64,000 nucleotides of DNA from Paenibacillus castaneae (lineage in GTDB: Bacteria; Bacillota; Bacilli; Paenibacillales; Paenibacillaceae): the NCBI RefSeq assembly GCF_002884445.1, contig NZ_KZ614144.1:5767787-5831786 (forward strand), given 5' to 3'. Positions 1 to 8,238 of this stretch are shown here, in pieces. The stretch's first letter is position 1. Each line of letters starts with the position of its first letter. The notes under the pieces are model-generated. The model was not told the DNA's origin. It ran no database searches and saw nothing but the letters and a program-made list of their open reading frames with translations. The position numbers and the translations under genes are program-made.

Positions 1-340
<340 letters not shown>

Positions 341-422
341 GTGTTTGACTTGCTCAAAAACTTTTATCGCTTTTTTCGCTCATCCCGAAGGATTTGCGAG
401 GCAGTTTGTTACTCGTTGTTCA

Positions 423-436
423 GTTTTCAAAGAGCA
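423..436 (-). promoter_or_regulatory. rRNA boxA antitermination element
   Basis: The minus strand reads TGCTCTTTGAAAAC about 85 nt before the 16S start, very close to the bacterial boxA consensus TGCTCTTTAACA. BoxA in the nascent leader recruits the NusB/NusE complex, which protects untranslated rRNA from premature termination. Its place between promoter and 16S is the usual one. Confidence 0.8.
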
Positions 437-501
437 ATCTATTGTTTCGTTTGTTGCTTGTTTTGCTCGTCGTTGCCGTTTGTCTCAGCGGCGACTTAAA
501 T

Positions 502-531
502 AATATATCACAGGGGCCCAAATAAATGCAA
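502..531 (-). promoter_or_regulatory. rrn promoter, sigma-A type
   Basis: On the minus strand TTGCAT (526-531) is followed after 18 nt by TATATT (502-507). The 30 bases upstream (about 536-565) are an almost pure A/T run with phased A and T tracts, which resembles an UP element. The spacer contains the palindrome GGGCCC. Strength and start point are inferred. Confidence 0.7.
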
Positions 532-562
532 CCCCTTTTTAAAAGTTTTTTTAAAAAAGTTT

Positions 563-784
563 TTATCGGTACGAACGAGCATTAAGCGCGTAGCGTGATA
601 GCTCTTTCGGGGAGGCGATTCGAGCGTACATTCGGAAGATGATTTTGTACCTTCTTGTGATTGCTTGCTTAATATCTCCATCTAATCTAGAGTCATTCAA
701 GTCCAATAGCATTTCATCTAATTCTTTGCGAAGGACGTAGTCGAGTTCTTTGCATTCTTTATCATTGAATAGTATTCCGAGCAT
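563..784 (-). CDS. small conserved-looking protein of unknown function, 73 aa
   Basis: I do not recognise this protein. The start was set at the ATG at 782-784 because AAAGGAGGT lies 11 nt upstream (796-804); a longer reading frame to 841 has no comparable site. The product begins MLGILFND, is rich in charged residues (DKECKELDYVLRKELDEML, then an RRYK basic patch and ARSYR at the end) and is probably all-helical and soluble. No membrane segment or metal motif is seen. It is encoded directly upstream of the rRNA promoter region, whose A/T-rich UP-like segment overlaps its stop codon, and downstream of the spoIIM-like gene, from which a terminator separates it. It must therefore have its own promoter, which I could not identify. 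Codon use looks like that of its neighbours, so a real gene is likely. Confidence 0.7.
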   Translation of the reverse strand: MLGILFNDKECKELDYVLRKELDEMLLDLNDSRLDGDIKQAITRRYKIIFRMYARIASPKELSRYALNARSYR

Positions 785-835
785 AGCTGTGAGCGACCTC
801 CTTTTATGTAAAGCGCAACTAGACCGTCCGAAAAC

Positions 836-869
836 GAACAAAAAAGCAACGTCTCACGCAAATGCGTTG
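836..869 (-). terminator. terminator after spoIIM
   Basis: Minus strand: GCAACG, a 13-nt loop, CGTTGC, then a T run (TTTTTTG). It begins about 40 nt past the spoIIM stop codon. Confidence 0.65.
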
Positions 870-910
870 CGACACTGCTTTATTGTTATGCTCAAAAAAT
901 GGTAATTTTA

Positions 911-1537
911 TTACAATGAAAGAAGCCAGGGTGTAATTGTGCTTTCGATAATGGACGCAATGAGCAGCGCTATTGTAAGGATCACCATAACGGGAACGCT
1001 TCTAATTAAGAATTGTTTTAATGCTTGACCAATGTCGTCAAGCTTCGAACTGGCAAATACCATAGCTACCAAGCCTTTAAATATTAACACGCCGAACCGC
1101 ATGCCATAGGCACATGCAATAATGATGGCCGGAATCTCAAGTATACCGTGCGGCAGAAGCCCCTTGAATATCATATCTGCTACAAACGCACCGCCATGAA
1201 GCTCAGCGCTATGCTTCAACAGAAACCCGATCAGCATTCCATTGACGACTAGAAAGAAAAAGGGCAGTACGCCAAAAAACGCGCCTATGTAAATGACAAA
1301 AATAGATTTGAGTGCATTATTCATGAAAATAACGATGATCATCGTTAATGTCGGGTTTTTGGATTGATCAATGATTGTTGAAAGCTGGCTAAGCCCTTTC
1401 ATCTGCTCCAAGAGAAATGCTTTGAACACCGGATTCGTGCCTCCGATAATCATGCCAGCAAAAAATAAAATAACTCCAAACATAATATACCCATTCATTT
1501 GTTTAAAATGATCCGCTATCGCACGCCACTTAAACAT
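911..1537 (-). CDS. spoIIM: stage II sporulation protein M-like membrane protein
   Basis: The 208-residue protein has the hydrophobic profile and length of the SpoIIM (DUF95) family. A short amphipathic N-terminus is followed by a first membrane segment (about 16-33, IMFGVILFFAGMIIGG), and three to four more occur, including stretches near residues 85-115 (IFVIYIGAFFGVLPFFFLV), 135-155, 160-175 and the C-terminus. The segment LLPHGILEIPAIIIA is a recognisable family signature. In B. subtilis SpoIIM is part of the DMP complex that remodels septal peptidoglycan during engulfment. The start at 1535-1537 was chosen because GGAGGGG lies 6 nt upstream; an upstream in-frame extension lacks such a site. 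It is divergent from pdaB. A weak sigma-E-like sequence occurs upstream but is not convincing. Another DUF95 paralogue function is possible. Confidence 0.8.
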   Translation of the reverse strand: MFKWRAIADHFKQMNGYIMFGVILFFAGMIIGGTNPVFKAFLLEQMKGLSQLSTIIDQSKNPTLTMIIVIFMNNALKSIFVIYIGAFFGVLPFFFLVVNGMLIGFLLKHSAELHGGAFVADMIFKGLLPHGILEIPAIIIACAYGMRFGVLIFKGLVAMVFASSKLDDIGQALKQFLIRSVPVMVILTIALLIASIIESTITPWLLSL

Positions 1538-1742
1538 AAATTTCCCCTCCATTTCGTATATATCCGTCAACATAGAAGAATATCTTTGGTGTACGAGCAT
1601 AGATTGTACTACAAGCGTAATTGGCTGTCGCCTTCCATGGGGGCAAAAGCTCGTTTCGCGATGGATGATAAGCGTGTATAAAAATGAAATTTATATTCGC
1701 TTAGCTTTGAACCAGCTTTCATTAGAGAGGAGAGCTTTTCCC

Positions 1743-2552
1743 ATGAACGTCTTTTACGTGTTGAACGGCCGAAAACTGAAAAGGTATTTTCTTATTGCCG
1801 TAGCTATTGTTTTTTCAATCGGAATCATCTATGCCGAACGCGACAACATCTCGGTATTTGCTTCGCAGCAGCCGGCTGCAATCTACAGCGTGCCGACCAA
1901 CAAAAACGTCATTGCGTTAACTTTTGACATTAGCTGGGGGGATAAACGGACAGAACCCATTCTTAATGTGCTGAAAGAAAAGAATGTAAAGCAGGCTACG
2001 TTCTTCTTATCCTCCCCCTGGAGTCAGTCACATCCTGAGATTGTGAAGAAAATTCAGGACGCAGGCTTCGAAATCGGAAGCCATGGACATAAGCATGACA
2101 ATTACAGCAAGCTGACAGACGATGAGATACGCAAGCAAATTACAACGGCTCACACTATTTTATCCGACATTACGGGTAAGCAACCGAATTTGATTAGACT
2201 GCCTAATGGAGATTTTGACAAAAGAGTACTTCGTATCGCTGAGGAACTGCATTATAAGGTTATTCAGTGGGACACGGATTCGCTTGATTGGATGAACATC
2301 GGAACGGATAAAATCATTAACCGCGTTATGACTAAAGCACATCCTGGCGACATCATTTTGTTCCATGCGAGTGACTCTGTGAAACAGACACATGAAGCGC
2401 TGCCTGTCGTTATTGATCAATTACGGGCAAAAGGATATGAATTTGTTACCGTAACCGATTTGATCTCCCAAACAGAAATCGACGGCAAAGCGGTGCAGGA
2501 TAAGGCTACTTCCACCTTCCCGCAGCTCGATGCCGCCGCTTTAGAATATTAA
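1743..2552 (+). CDS. pdaB: PdaB-type polysaccharide deacetylase, sporulation
   Basis: A 269-residue NodB-fold polysaccharide deacetylase. An N-terminal anchor (about residues 15-31, YFLIAVAIVFSIGIIYA) precedes the catalytic domain. Motif 1 reads TFDISWG (60-66), in which the usual TFDDGP is altered as in the PdaB sporulation clade; motif 2 is SHGHKH (113-118) with its paired histidines; the RLPNGDFD segment supplies the third motif. In B. subtilis PdaB is needed to keep spores dormant and for cortex muramic-delta-lactam related functions. The start ATG at 1743 is preceded by GAGAGGAGAG; a longer frame has no site. It ends one base before the convergent kbaA stop codon. Its position beside kbaA and gerD matches B. 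subtilis. Given the altered motif 1, activity may differ from canonical NodB enzymes. Confidence 0.92.
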   Translation: MNVFYVLNGRKLKRYFLIAVAIVFSIGIIYAERDNISVFASQQPAAIYSVPTNKNVIALTFDISWGDKRTEPILNVLKEKNVKQATFFLSSPWSQSHPEIVKKIQDAGFEIGSHGHKHDNYSKLTDDEIRKQITTAHTILSDITGKQPNLIRLPNGDFDKRVLRIAEELHYKVIQWDTDSLDWMNIGTDKIINRVMTKAHPGDIILFHASDSVKQTHEALPVVIDQLRAKGYEFVTVTDLISQTEIDGKAVQDKATSTFPQLDAAALEY

Positions 2553-2553
2553 T

Positions 2554-3177
2554 CTACACAACCGGCTTTGCAGCGATTGCTGACGAGTCGGTTGTTTCTT
2601 TTTTGAGTAGACGATGCATCATCATAATTTGGTATGCATTGCAGGCAAACAGCGGAACAATCATAAATATGATAGCAGGTACGTTCGTCTCACCCGATAG
2701 TGCCGGCCATGCTTCAATAAAAGTAATGACAAACATAAGGAACATGGTTGAGACTAAAGCGGTCTTATTCGTTTGCTTCACCTTGAACCAAGTGATCAGG
2801 GCAGAGAAGACAAGCAATAATAGCGGAAGCAGCCAGAAAAACCAGCCATTTATTTGCTTATTATAAAGCATGTAGCCAAGACCGAGCGCCGCGAATAAGG
2901 TTGTATACCCTTGCAATGCGTTCCATAAATATTTTTTTCTAAATACGCTTAAAGCAATATAATTTAAAGTTAAATAAGCGAAAAAGCCCATTTGGCTAAA
3001 GGCGCCGATTAGCAATCCAACCATCGCCATCATTAGCGCATTGAAACCGACTGCTTTAAAACCTAAAAATCCGAATTCTGGATCAACCCCTGCCATAATT
3101 GCCCCGTTAATGACACACGCAAGCGCACCGACAGCCATGCAGCTCCAAAATAAAAAGAACCACTTTTTTAAAGTCAC
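2554..3177 (-). CDS. kbaA: KinB signalling pathway activation protein KbaA
   Basis: A 207-residue multi-pass membrane protein with about six hydrophobic segments (first WFFLFWSCMAVGALACVING; others around GFNALMMAMVGLLIGAF, YLTLNYIAL, GYTTLFAALGLGYML, FFWLLPLLLLVFSALI, ALVSTMFLMFVITFI and IIFMIVPLFACNAYQIMMM). The sequence pattern and the neighbourhood between pdaB and gerD match KbaA, which in B. subtilis is required for activation of the sporulation kinase KinB. The start is uncertain: GGGAGG is followed 3 nt later by TTG (3183) and 9 nt later by GTG (3175-3177); I chose the GTG for its better spacing. Transcription converges with pdaB, and the pdaB terminator lies inside this gene's last codons. 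Confidence 0.85.
   Translation of the reverse strand: MTLKKWFFLFWSCMAVGALACVINGAIMAGVDPEFGFLGFKAVGFNALMMAMVGLLIGAFSQMGFFAYLTLNYIALSVFRKKYLWNALQGYTTLFAALGLGYMLYNKQINGWFFWLLPLLLLVFSALITWFKVKQTNKTALVSTMFLMFVITFIEAWPALSGETNVPAIIFMIVPLFACNAYQIMMMHRLLKKETTDSSAIAAKPVV
2558..2605 (+). terminator. terminator of pdaB, inside the 3' end of kbaA
   Basis: ACAACCG (2558-2564) pairs with CGGTTGT (2589-2595), followed by TTTCTTTTTTG. It sits immediately after the pdaB stop codon. The same bases encode the last residues of KbaA on the other strand. Confidence 0.7.
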
Positions 3178-3248
3178 GTTCAATATCCTCCCGATTATTA
3201 ATATCCTTTATCTTACCACGTTCACAACAAAAAGCTAATGTTTGTCCA

Positions 3249-3277
3249 TGATAAAACCGTGAACAATGTGCATAATA
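3249..3277 (+). promoter_or_regulatory. possible forespore-type (sigma-G-like) promoter of gerD
   Basis: CATAATA (3271-3277) resembles the sigma-F/G -10 element CATACTA, with TGATA 17 nt upstream (3249-3253). gerD is sigma-G dependent in B. subtilis. The -35 match is only partial, so this is tentative. Confidence 0.35.
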
Positions 3278-3356
3278 AGAGCACGATACTTCTTTTTCTA
3301 GATCGGTCGTTTCTCATCGCATATATGAGTACTGTTTAGAAGGGAGCAAGTAAAGG

Positions 3357-4031
3357 ATGCTCAGAAAGTGGATTTTCCTGTCAACTATTGCAGCATTTAC
3401 GCTTGTTATGACAAGCTGCGGTTCCGATTCCTCAAGCGGAGGCGGTCAGCAAGTAAGCTATAAAGATGTGAAATCAATGGTTATTGACATTTTAAAAACA
3501 GAGGACGCTCAGAAGGCGCTTCAGCAATCTTCACAAAGCATGTCCGGCACTACAAAGCTCTTGTCTGTTCAAGATCAGGAAGAAGTGCGCTTAGCTGTAA
3601 AAGATGTTCTCGTCTCCCCCGAGTATGACAAGGTCATCAAGAAGCTTATGGCTGATACTCGCTTCGCGGGTGAATTCGCCAAAGCCGTAAATAAACAAAA
3701 CAAATCCATTCATAAAGAGCTTATCAAGGATCCTACGTATCAAGCTGATTTAGTGAAGGCGCTCAAAACACCTGAGATGAATAAAATGATTCTTGAAGTG
3801 CTGCAAAGTACGCAATATCGAAAAGAAGTCATGTCACTTATGCAGGAATCTATGCAAAATCCTTTATTTCGACTTGAAGTGCTTGATCTAATGAAAACAG
3901 CAGTACAAGAAGAACTAAAGCCGAAATCGGATGAGAAAGAAGATAAGAAAAAGAAAAAAGAAGATCAATCCTCAGGCCAATCATCTGGAGATGACCAGTC
4001 GTCAGAAGAAGATCAATCTTCTGGCATGTAA
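3357..4031 (+). CDS. gerD: spore germination lipoprotein GerD
   Basis: A 224-residue lipoprotein: the signal peptide ends in the lipobox LVMTSC with the lipidated cysteine at residue 21, followed by a Ser/Gly linker (SDSSSGGG). The central part (about 35-185) is helical and matches GerD, the inner-membrane scaffold that clusters germinant receptors into the germinosome in Bacillus spores. The C-terminal 35 residues are a highly charged Lys run (DKKKKKED) and then DQSSG-type repeats, low-complexity sequence likely to be disordered. The start ATG at 3357 follows AGGGAG (3341-3346). It is flanked by divergent kbaA and convergent salA, the order seen in B. subtilis. Codon choice in the tail produces long purine runs that could slip. 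Confidence 0.93.
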   Translation: MLRKWIFLSTIAAFTLVMTSCGSDSSSGGGQQVSYKDVKSMVIDILKTEDAQKALQQSSQSMSGTTKLLSVQDQEEVRLAVKDVLVSPEYDKVIKKLMADTRFAGEFAKAVNKQNKSIHKELIKDPTYQADLVKALKTPEMNKMILEVLQSTQYRKEVMSLMQESMQNPLFRLEVLDLMKTAVQEELKPKSDEKEDKKKKKEDQSSGQSSGDDQSSEEDQSSGM

Positions 4032-4044
4032 TATTTCTAAAATT

Positions 4045-4111
4045 AAAGCCCGAACAAATGGTCTAATGAAGCTGAATCAGAGCTTCGCGAGACAACAAGT
4101 TCGGGCTTTTT
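4045..4111. terminator. bidirectional terminator between gerD and salA
   Basis: AAAGCCCGAAC (4045-4055) pairs with GTTCGGGCTTT (4099-4109), with T runs reading outward on both strands. The loop carries a second hairpin, GAAGCT/AGCTTC (about 4068-4086). It serves gerD (+) and is placed to stop salA (-) too. Confidence 0.75.
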
Positions 4112-4161
4112 GGTATTATGTTCAAGGCTTAATTATAAATGATGTTAAGCAGTGATTGGCA

Positions 4162-5277
4162 TTAGCTGCTGCATTTGCTTAATACACGGTCCGCAAGCTC
4201 AAGGTAGAGTTTGCCTGTCTCCGTATCCGCATGGTACACAGATGGTGCAAAATCAGGATCGGTTGACAGGTTGTCAGGTGCACCGAGCGGGATTTGAGCG
4301 AGCAGATCCGCATGCAGCGTTTCGGCTAGACGCGCGCCGCCGCCGCGACCAAATACATATTCCTTCTCTCCTGTAGAAGTAGATACGTAATAGGACATAT
4401 TCTCAACCACACCGATAATTTCATGTTCGGTCTTGATCGCCATCGCCCCTGCTCTCGCAGCAACGAATGCTGCAGTCGCATGCGGTGTCGTCACGATGAT
4501 TTCTTTGCTTTGCGGAATAATCTGATGCACATCAAGCGCTACATCTCCTGTGCCTGGCGGCAAATCAAGCAATAGATAATCCAGCTCGCCCCATTCAATT
4601 TCTTGGAAAAAGTTGCGCAGCATCTTGCCGAGCATGGGGCCGCGCCATACGATTGGGCTGTTGTCTTCGACGAAGAAGCCCATCGACATCACTTTCACGC
4701 CGAATTTCTCGATTGGGATGACCCGTTCATTTACGACGTCCGGACGCTCTTCGATGCCCATCATATCGGGCACGCTGAAGCCGTAAATGTCGGCGTCGAT
4801 GATACCGACGCGTTTGCCCCTGCGGGCTAAGGCGACCGCGAGATTGACGGTCACCGTCGATTTGCCGACGCCGCCCTTGCCGCTGGCGATGGCAATGAAC
4901 TGCACCCCACTGCTGGGATCAAGCAGTGGGTTCGCGAGCCCGGCACCGTGGCCCTGAACGGGCGCGGGGCCGCCAGCTTTGCTTGCACCGGCGCTAGCCG
5001 CAGCCGGTGCTGCAGCTGCCGCTGGCGATGGCGCTGCCTCGCCTGCGGCAGGCGCGCCCTCCGTCCGAAACCGGCAATGCACGGTTTCGGCGCCAATGCG
5101 CGCCAGCGCCTCGCGGAGCGAGGCTTCAAGCGCGGGCTGTGCAGCCGCGCCAGCCCCAAGGACCGTCATCGATACTTGACGGTCCCGAACCATTACATCG
5201 CGGATCGTAATCTTCTCCGCGTTATATGCTGCCGTCACAGAATCGACGACTTCCATTACTTGCTCACGTGTTAACAT
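4162..5277 (-). CDS. salA: Mrp/NBP35-family P-loop ATPase SalA
   Basis: A 371-residue ATPase. Residues 1-70 form a MIP18/DUF59-like domain (MLTREQVMEVVDSV start). Residues about 72-118 are an Ala/Pro/Gly linker. From about 125 follows the ParA-like ATPase with deviant Walker A KGGVGKS (134-140), IIDADIYG and the PPGTGD segment. Family members act in Fe-S cluster assembly; in B. subtilis SalA also represses scoC, raising exoprotease expression. The Cys pair (CxxC) typical of Fe-S carriers is not evident; only a Cys near the C-terminus (SKCSS) and one in the N-domain are seen. The start ATG (5275-5277) follows AAAGGTGGG. The linker is conspicuously GC-rich relative to the flanks. The gene lies downstream of cwlD as in B. 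subtilis. Confidence 0.92.
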   Translation of the reverse strand: MLTREQVMEVVDSVTAAYNAEKITIRDVMVRDRQVSMTVLGAGAAAQPALEASLREALARIGAETVHCRFRTEGAPAAGEAAPSPAAAAAPAAASAGASKAGGPAPVQGHGAGLANPLLDPSSGVQFIAIASGKGGVGKSTVTVNLAVALARRGKRVGIIDADIYGFSVPDMMGIEERPDVVNERVIPIEKFGVKVMSMGFFVEDNSPIVWRGPMLGKMLRNFFQEIEWGELDYLLLDLPPGTGDVALDVHQIIPQSKEIIVTTPHATAAFVAARAGAMAIKTEHEIIGVVENMSYYVSTSTGEKEYVFGRGGGARLAETLHADLLAQIPLGAPDNLSTDPDFAPSVYHADTETGKLYLELADRVLSKCSS

Positions 5278-5320
5278 TGTATTTGTCCCACCTTTATGTA
5301 ATAACGATTATCTTATAGTT

Positions 5321-5347
5321 ATTATAACACAGTAAGCATTACTGCAA
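5321..5347 (-). promoter_or_regulatory. probable promoter of salA
   Basis: Minus strand: TTGCAG (5342-5347), a 15-nt spacer, then an extended -10 TGTTATAAT with TATAAT at 5321-5326. The short spacer is offset by the TGn extension. Start point inferred about 40 nt before the salA ATG. Confidence 0.5.
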
Positions 5348-5404
5348 CGTTTGAAATGCCCCTGCGCTATCGTTCAGCTATGAAGATATGCGTATTGTCT
5401 CCTC

Positions 5405-6181
5405 TCATTTCCCAATCGGTGCGCTGCCGCTCAGCTTCTCGCCAGAGCTGTAGCGCAGTATCCCCTCATAGATCGAAGCTGCTACCTGCCGCTGGTATTC
5501 GGTATCCGCAAGGCGCTGTGACTCTCCTTCATTCGATAGAAATCCTACCTCAACCAAAGCTGCAGGAATATCCGCGATCGCCTTCAACACATAGACATCC
5601 TTCACCGTTGCTGCCACGCGAGTCGTATTCTCCAGATTGCGTTTAATTTCATCCTGAATAAACGTAGCAAGAATACGATTGTCCGGGTGGTTGGCAGCGT
5701 GATAGAAGGTTTGCGCTCCTGACCACTTGGCCGAAGGTATGCTGTTCATATGAATACTGATCAATGCAGAAGGCTTGCTTGCTTCAATAACAGCTACTCG
5801 TTTCTTAAGATCCTCCGTCTTACGCTTGCTATAGGCTCTTGAATCTCCTGTAGCGAGATCATAATCGCCTTCCCTTGTCATAACGACTACAGCACCGGCC
5901 TGCTGTAAATAATCCCGCAAATAAAGAGCGATCGCCAAATTCAAATCTTTTTCAATCACACCTTGTTTACTGACCGCCCCGCCATCCACTCCGCCATGTC
6001 CAGCATCAATAGCTATCGTCTTGCCAGAAAGCGGCGTCGACCAATAAGACCAAGTATGAGCAGTAGGCAGCGATTGGCTGAGCGTAATCGCTGTCAAGGT
6101 GATGACCAGCAGTCCAATTGCAATTCGTGTTGCTCCTTTATAGGTCATCCAAATAATGAAATGCCGACTGATCCAGCGCAT
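5405..6181 (-). CDS. cwlD: N-acetylmuramoyl-L-alanine amidase CwlD
   Basis: A 258-residue Amidase_3 zinc hydrolase. An N-terminal membrane anchor (about residues 17-37) precedes the catalytic domain, which begins KTIAIDAGHGGVDGGAV. Zinc ligands are readable: His in DAGHGG, Glu in VIEKDLN, His in SIHMNS; the catalytic Glu is in LVEVGFLSN. CwlD removes stem peptides from cortex peptidoglycan as the first step in making muramic-delta-lactam, which marks the cortex for lysis at germination. The start ATG (6179-6181) follows GGGGTGG; an upstream extension adds 23 residues without a site. It is followed by salA. A sporulation promoter is expected upstream but I could not identify one with confidence. 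Confidence 0.93.
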   Translation of the reverse strand: MRWISRHFIIWMTYKGATRIAIGLLVITLTAITLSQSLPTAHTWSYWSTPLSGKTIAIDAGHGGVDGGAVSKQGVIEKDLNLAIALYLRDYLQQAGAVVVMTREGDYDLATGDSRAYSKRKTEDLKKRVAVIEASKPSALISIHMNSIPSAKWSGAQTFYHAANHPDNRILATFIQDEIKRNLENTTRVAATVKDVYVLKAIADIPAALVEVGFLSNEGESQRLADTEYQRQVAASIYEGILRYSSGEKLSGSAPIGK

Positions 6182-6313
6182 AAAAAAACCACCCCGTCTT
6201 CCATCAAATAAATAAACGGAGCATTCGGCTGCGTATGAAGCCAAATGCATACATTCATTTATATGGGACGAGATGGTTGTTTATGAGACAAACCTTAACC
6301 AATGTTTGTGAAA

Positions 6314-7480
6314 TTAGCCTACAGGCTGCTCTGACATGCCTTCGATAAGAATTTGAGCTACCTCTGGGCGTGAAAACTCAGGAGGCGGACAAATACCGTC
6401 ACGCAGCAATGCGCGAACTTTTGTTCCGGATAACGTCAGATGGTGCTCCTTGTCATGAGGACAAGTTTTGGAGGTGGCCATATTGCCGCAAACTTTGCAG
6501 AAGAAGCTATGCTCGAAATATAGCGGTGTAATGCCAAGATCTTCTGCTGGAATTGTTTTAAGTAGATCTTGCGCTTCGTATGTTCCATAATAATCGCCTA
6601 CGCCTGCATGATCACGGCCGACAATAAAATGGGAGCAGCCATAGTTTTTGCGTACCAATGCATGGAATATCGCTTCGCGCGGACCAGCATAACGCATAGC
6701 CGCAGGGAACACGCCAAGGAATACACGATCCTTCGGATAGTAATTTTCAAGCAGTGCAAGATAGCTCTTCATTCGAACGTTAGCAGGTACGTCATCCGAT
6801 TTGGTTTCACCTACCAAAGGATTCAGGAACAACGCATCTACAATTTCCATTGCTGTCTTCTGAATATACTCATGTGCGCGGTGAACCGGATTGCGCGTTT
6901 GGAAGCCTACAACCGTTTTCCAGCCCTTCTCAGCGAATATACGGCGAGTCTCAGCAGGATCAAAATAAAAATCTTGAAACTTCTCTGGCTGCGGACGGTT
7001 TAAAACGGTAATCTCACCGCCAAATTGAATAGAAGAACGTTCAAATAGCTTTTGCACACCTGGATGCTCAAGGTCATCGGTTTTGAATACATGAACAGCT
7101 TCAACCTTATGATCCGCCTTATAAATGCTATCAATTGCAATAATGGCATAGATGGTGCCATCTTCACCGACTAGTGCAGCACGCTCGCCAACTGAGAACT
7201 CAGCTGCTCTTGCTTCTTCTACTGCAAGTGTAATCGGAATACTCCATACGGTTCCGTTCGCTAAACGCATGTTTGTCACAACGGAATGGTAATCAGCTTC
7301 ATTCATAAAGCCAGTCAATGGGGAAAAAGCGCCAACGCCAATCAAATCAAGGTCAGATATCGTCCATGTGTTGATCGAAATCGCTTTTAAGCCCTGTGCT
7401 TCTGTCAGCAATGCCTCACGTTGTTCGCCGGAAGCGATACGGTTAACCAATACGCCGCCATGCGGTGAAATTTGACTCAT
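6314..7480 (-). CDS. sat: sulfate adenylyltransferase (ATP sulfurylase)
   Basis: A 388-residue ATP sulfurylase of the homo-oligomeric type, which makes adenylyl sulfate (APS) and pyrophosphate from ATP and sulfate. The PUA-like N-domain (1-165) is followed by the catalytic domain with QTRNPVHRAHEY (QxRNPxHxxH nucleotide-binding motif) and GRDHAGVG. A CxxC...C set near the C-terminus (CKVCGN, KTCPHD) fits the zinc-binding cysteines found in many bacterial forms. No APS kinase domain is attached. The start ATG follows AGGAGG with an 11-nt gap. It lies 15 bp after cysH and shares its promoter, forming a two-gene sulfate-reduction unit between cwlD and rpsI, a place where B. subtilis has other genes. 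Confidence 0.95.
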   Translation of the reverse strand: MSQISPHGGVLVNRIASGEQREALLTEAQGLKAISINTWTISDLDLIGVGAFSPLTGFMNEADYHSVVTNMRLANGTVWSIPITLAVEEARAAEFSVGERAALVGEDGTIYAIIAIDSIYKADHKVEAVHVFKTDDLEHPGVQKLFERSSIQFGGEITVLNRPQPEKFQDFYFDPAETRRIFAEKGWKTVVGFQTRNPVHRAHEYIQKTAMEIVDALFLNPLVGETKSDDVPANVRMKSYLALLENYYPKDRVFLGVFPAAMRYAGPREAIFHALVRKNYGCSHFIVGRDHAGVGDYYGTYEAQDLLKTIPAEDLGITPLYFEHSFFCKVCGNMATSKTCPHDKEHHLTLSGTKVRALLRDGICPPPEFSRPEVAQILIEGMSEQPVG

Positions 7481-7495
7481 AATACTTATAGCCTC

Positions 7496-8191
7496 CTATT
7501 TGTGCAGTCCGCACTCTGTTTTTTCTGATCCAGACCAACGGCCTGCACGCGGGTCTTCACCCGGCATTACTTTCCGAGTACATTGCTCGCAGCCAATGCT
7601 TGGATAGTTTTGATCATGCAGCGGGTTATAAATAACATCATTCTCACGGATATAATTCCATACGTCTTCAGTCGTCCAGTGAGCGATTGGATTGAATTTA
7701 ACTAAACCGAACTTTGTATCGTATTCCACTTTTTTCGAATTTGCGCGTGTAGGCGCTTGGTCGCGTCGAATACCTGTGATCCATGCTTCATACTTGGTTA
7801 GAATCTTCGTGAGCGGCTGTACTTTGCGGATATTGCAGCATGCGTTCGCATCCGATTTCCAAAGCTCTTCACCGAATTGAGCGGCTTGCTCCTCAGGAGT
7901 CAGTTCAGGCTTCACCTCAACGAAAGGAATGCCAGGATAACGCTCTTCCATACGCGTCTTTGTCTCATAGGTTTCTTTGAAATGATAATCCGTATCTAAA
8001 TAAAAAATATCTGTTTTGGGACTAATCTTCTGAAGCATATCTACAAGCACGACGTCTTCTGCTCCGAAGCTGCAGGCGAAGGTAATGTTAGGAAATGTTT
8101 CTACTGCAAAAGCAATAACTTCTTCTGGCGTCGCGTTTTCAAGCTCAACCGCTTTTTGCGCGATCAGCGCTTCTTTCTCAAAAAGGTTCAT
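7496..8191 (-). CDS. cysH: adenylyl-sulfate / PAPS reductase CysH
   Basis: A 231-residue thioredoxin-dependent reductase that makes sulfite from activated sulfate in the cytoplasm. PP-loop-type nucleotide binding is seen at ACSFGAEDVVL (39-49). The catalytic cysteine is C227 in ECGLHK at the extreme C-terminus. Two cysteine pairs, CC at 118-119 and CEQC at 201-204, are the ligands of the [4Fe-4S] cluster typical of enzymes that accept APS directly. Their presence, and the lack of an APS kinase next door, suggests an APS rather than strictly PAPS reductase; this is inference from the motif. The start ATG follows GGAGGGC. It is the first gene of the cysH-sat unit. Confidence 0.93.
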   Translation of the reverse strand: MNLFEKEALIAQKAVELENATPEEVIAFAVETFPNITFACSFGAEDVVLVDMLQKISPKTDIFYLDTDYHFKETYETKTRMEERYPGIPFVEVKPELTPEEQAAQFGEELWKSDANACCNIRKVQPLTKILTKYEAWITGIRRDQAPTRANSKKVEYDTKFGLVKFNPIAHWTTEDVWNYIRENDVIYNPLHDQNYPSIGCEQCTRKVMPGEDPRAGRWSGSEKTECGLHK

Positions 8192-8238
8192 TGGGTATGC
8201 CCTCCATTTTTAATTCCTAGTAAATTCATCTGATTATA

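Noticed and set aside
4603..5274. Several plus-strand open frames opposite salA
   Set aside because: They arise from the GC-rich Ala/Pro codons of the SalA linker, lack ribosome binding sites and have Arg/Cys-rich sequence without family resemblance.
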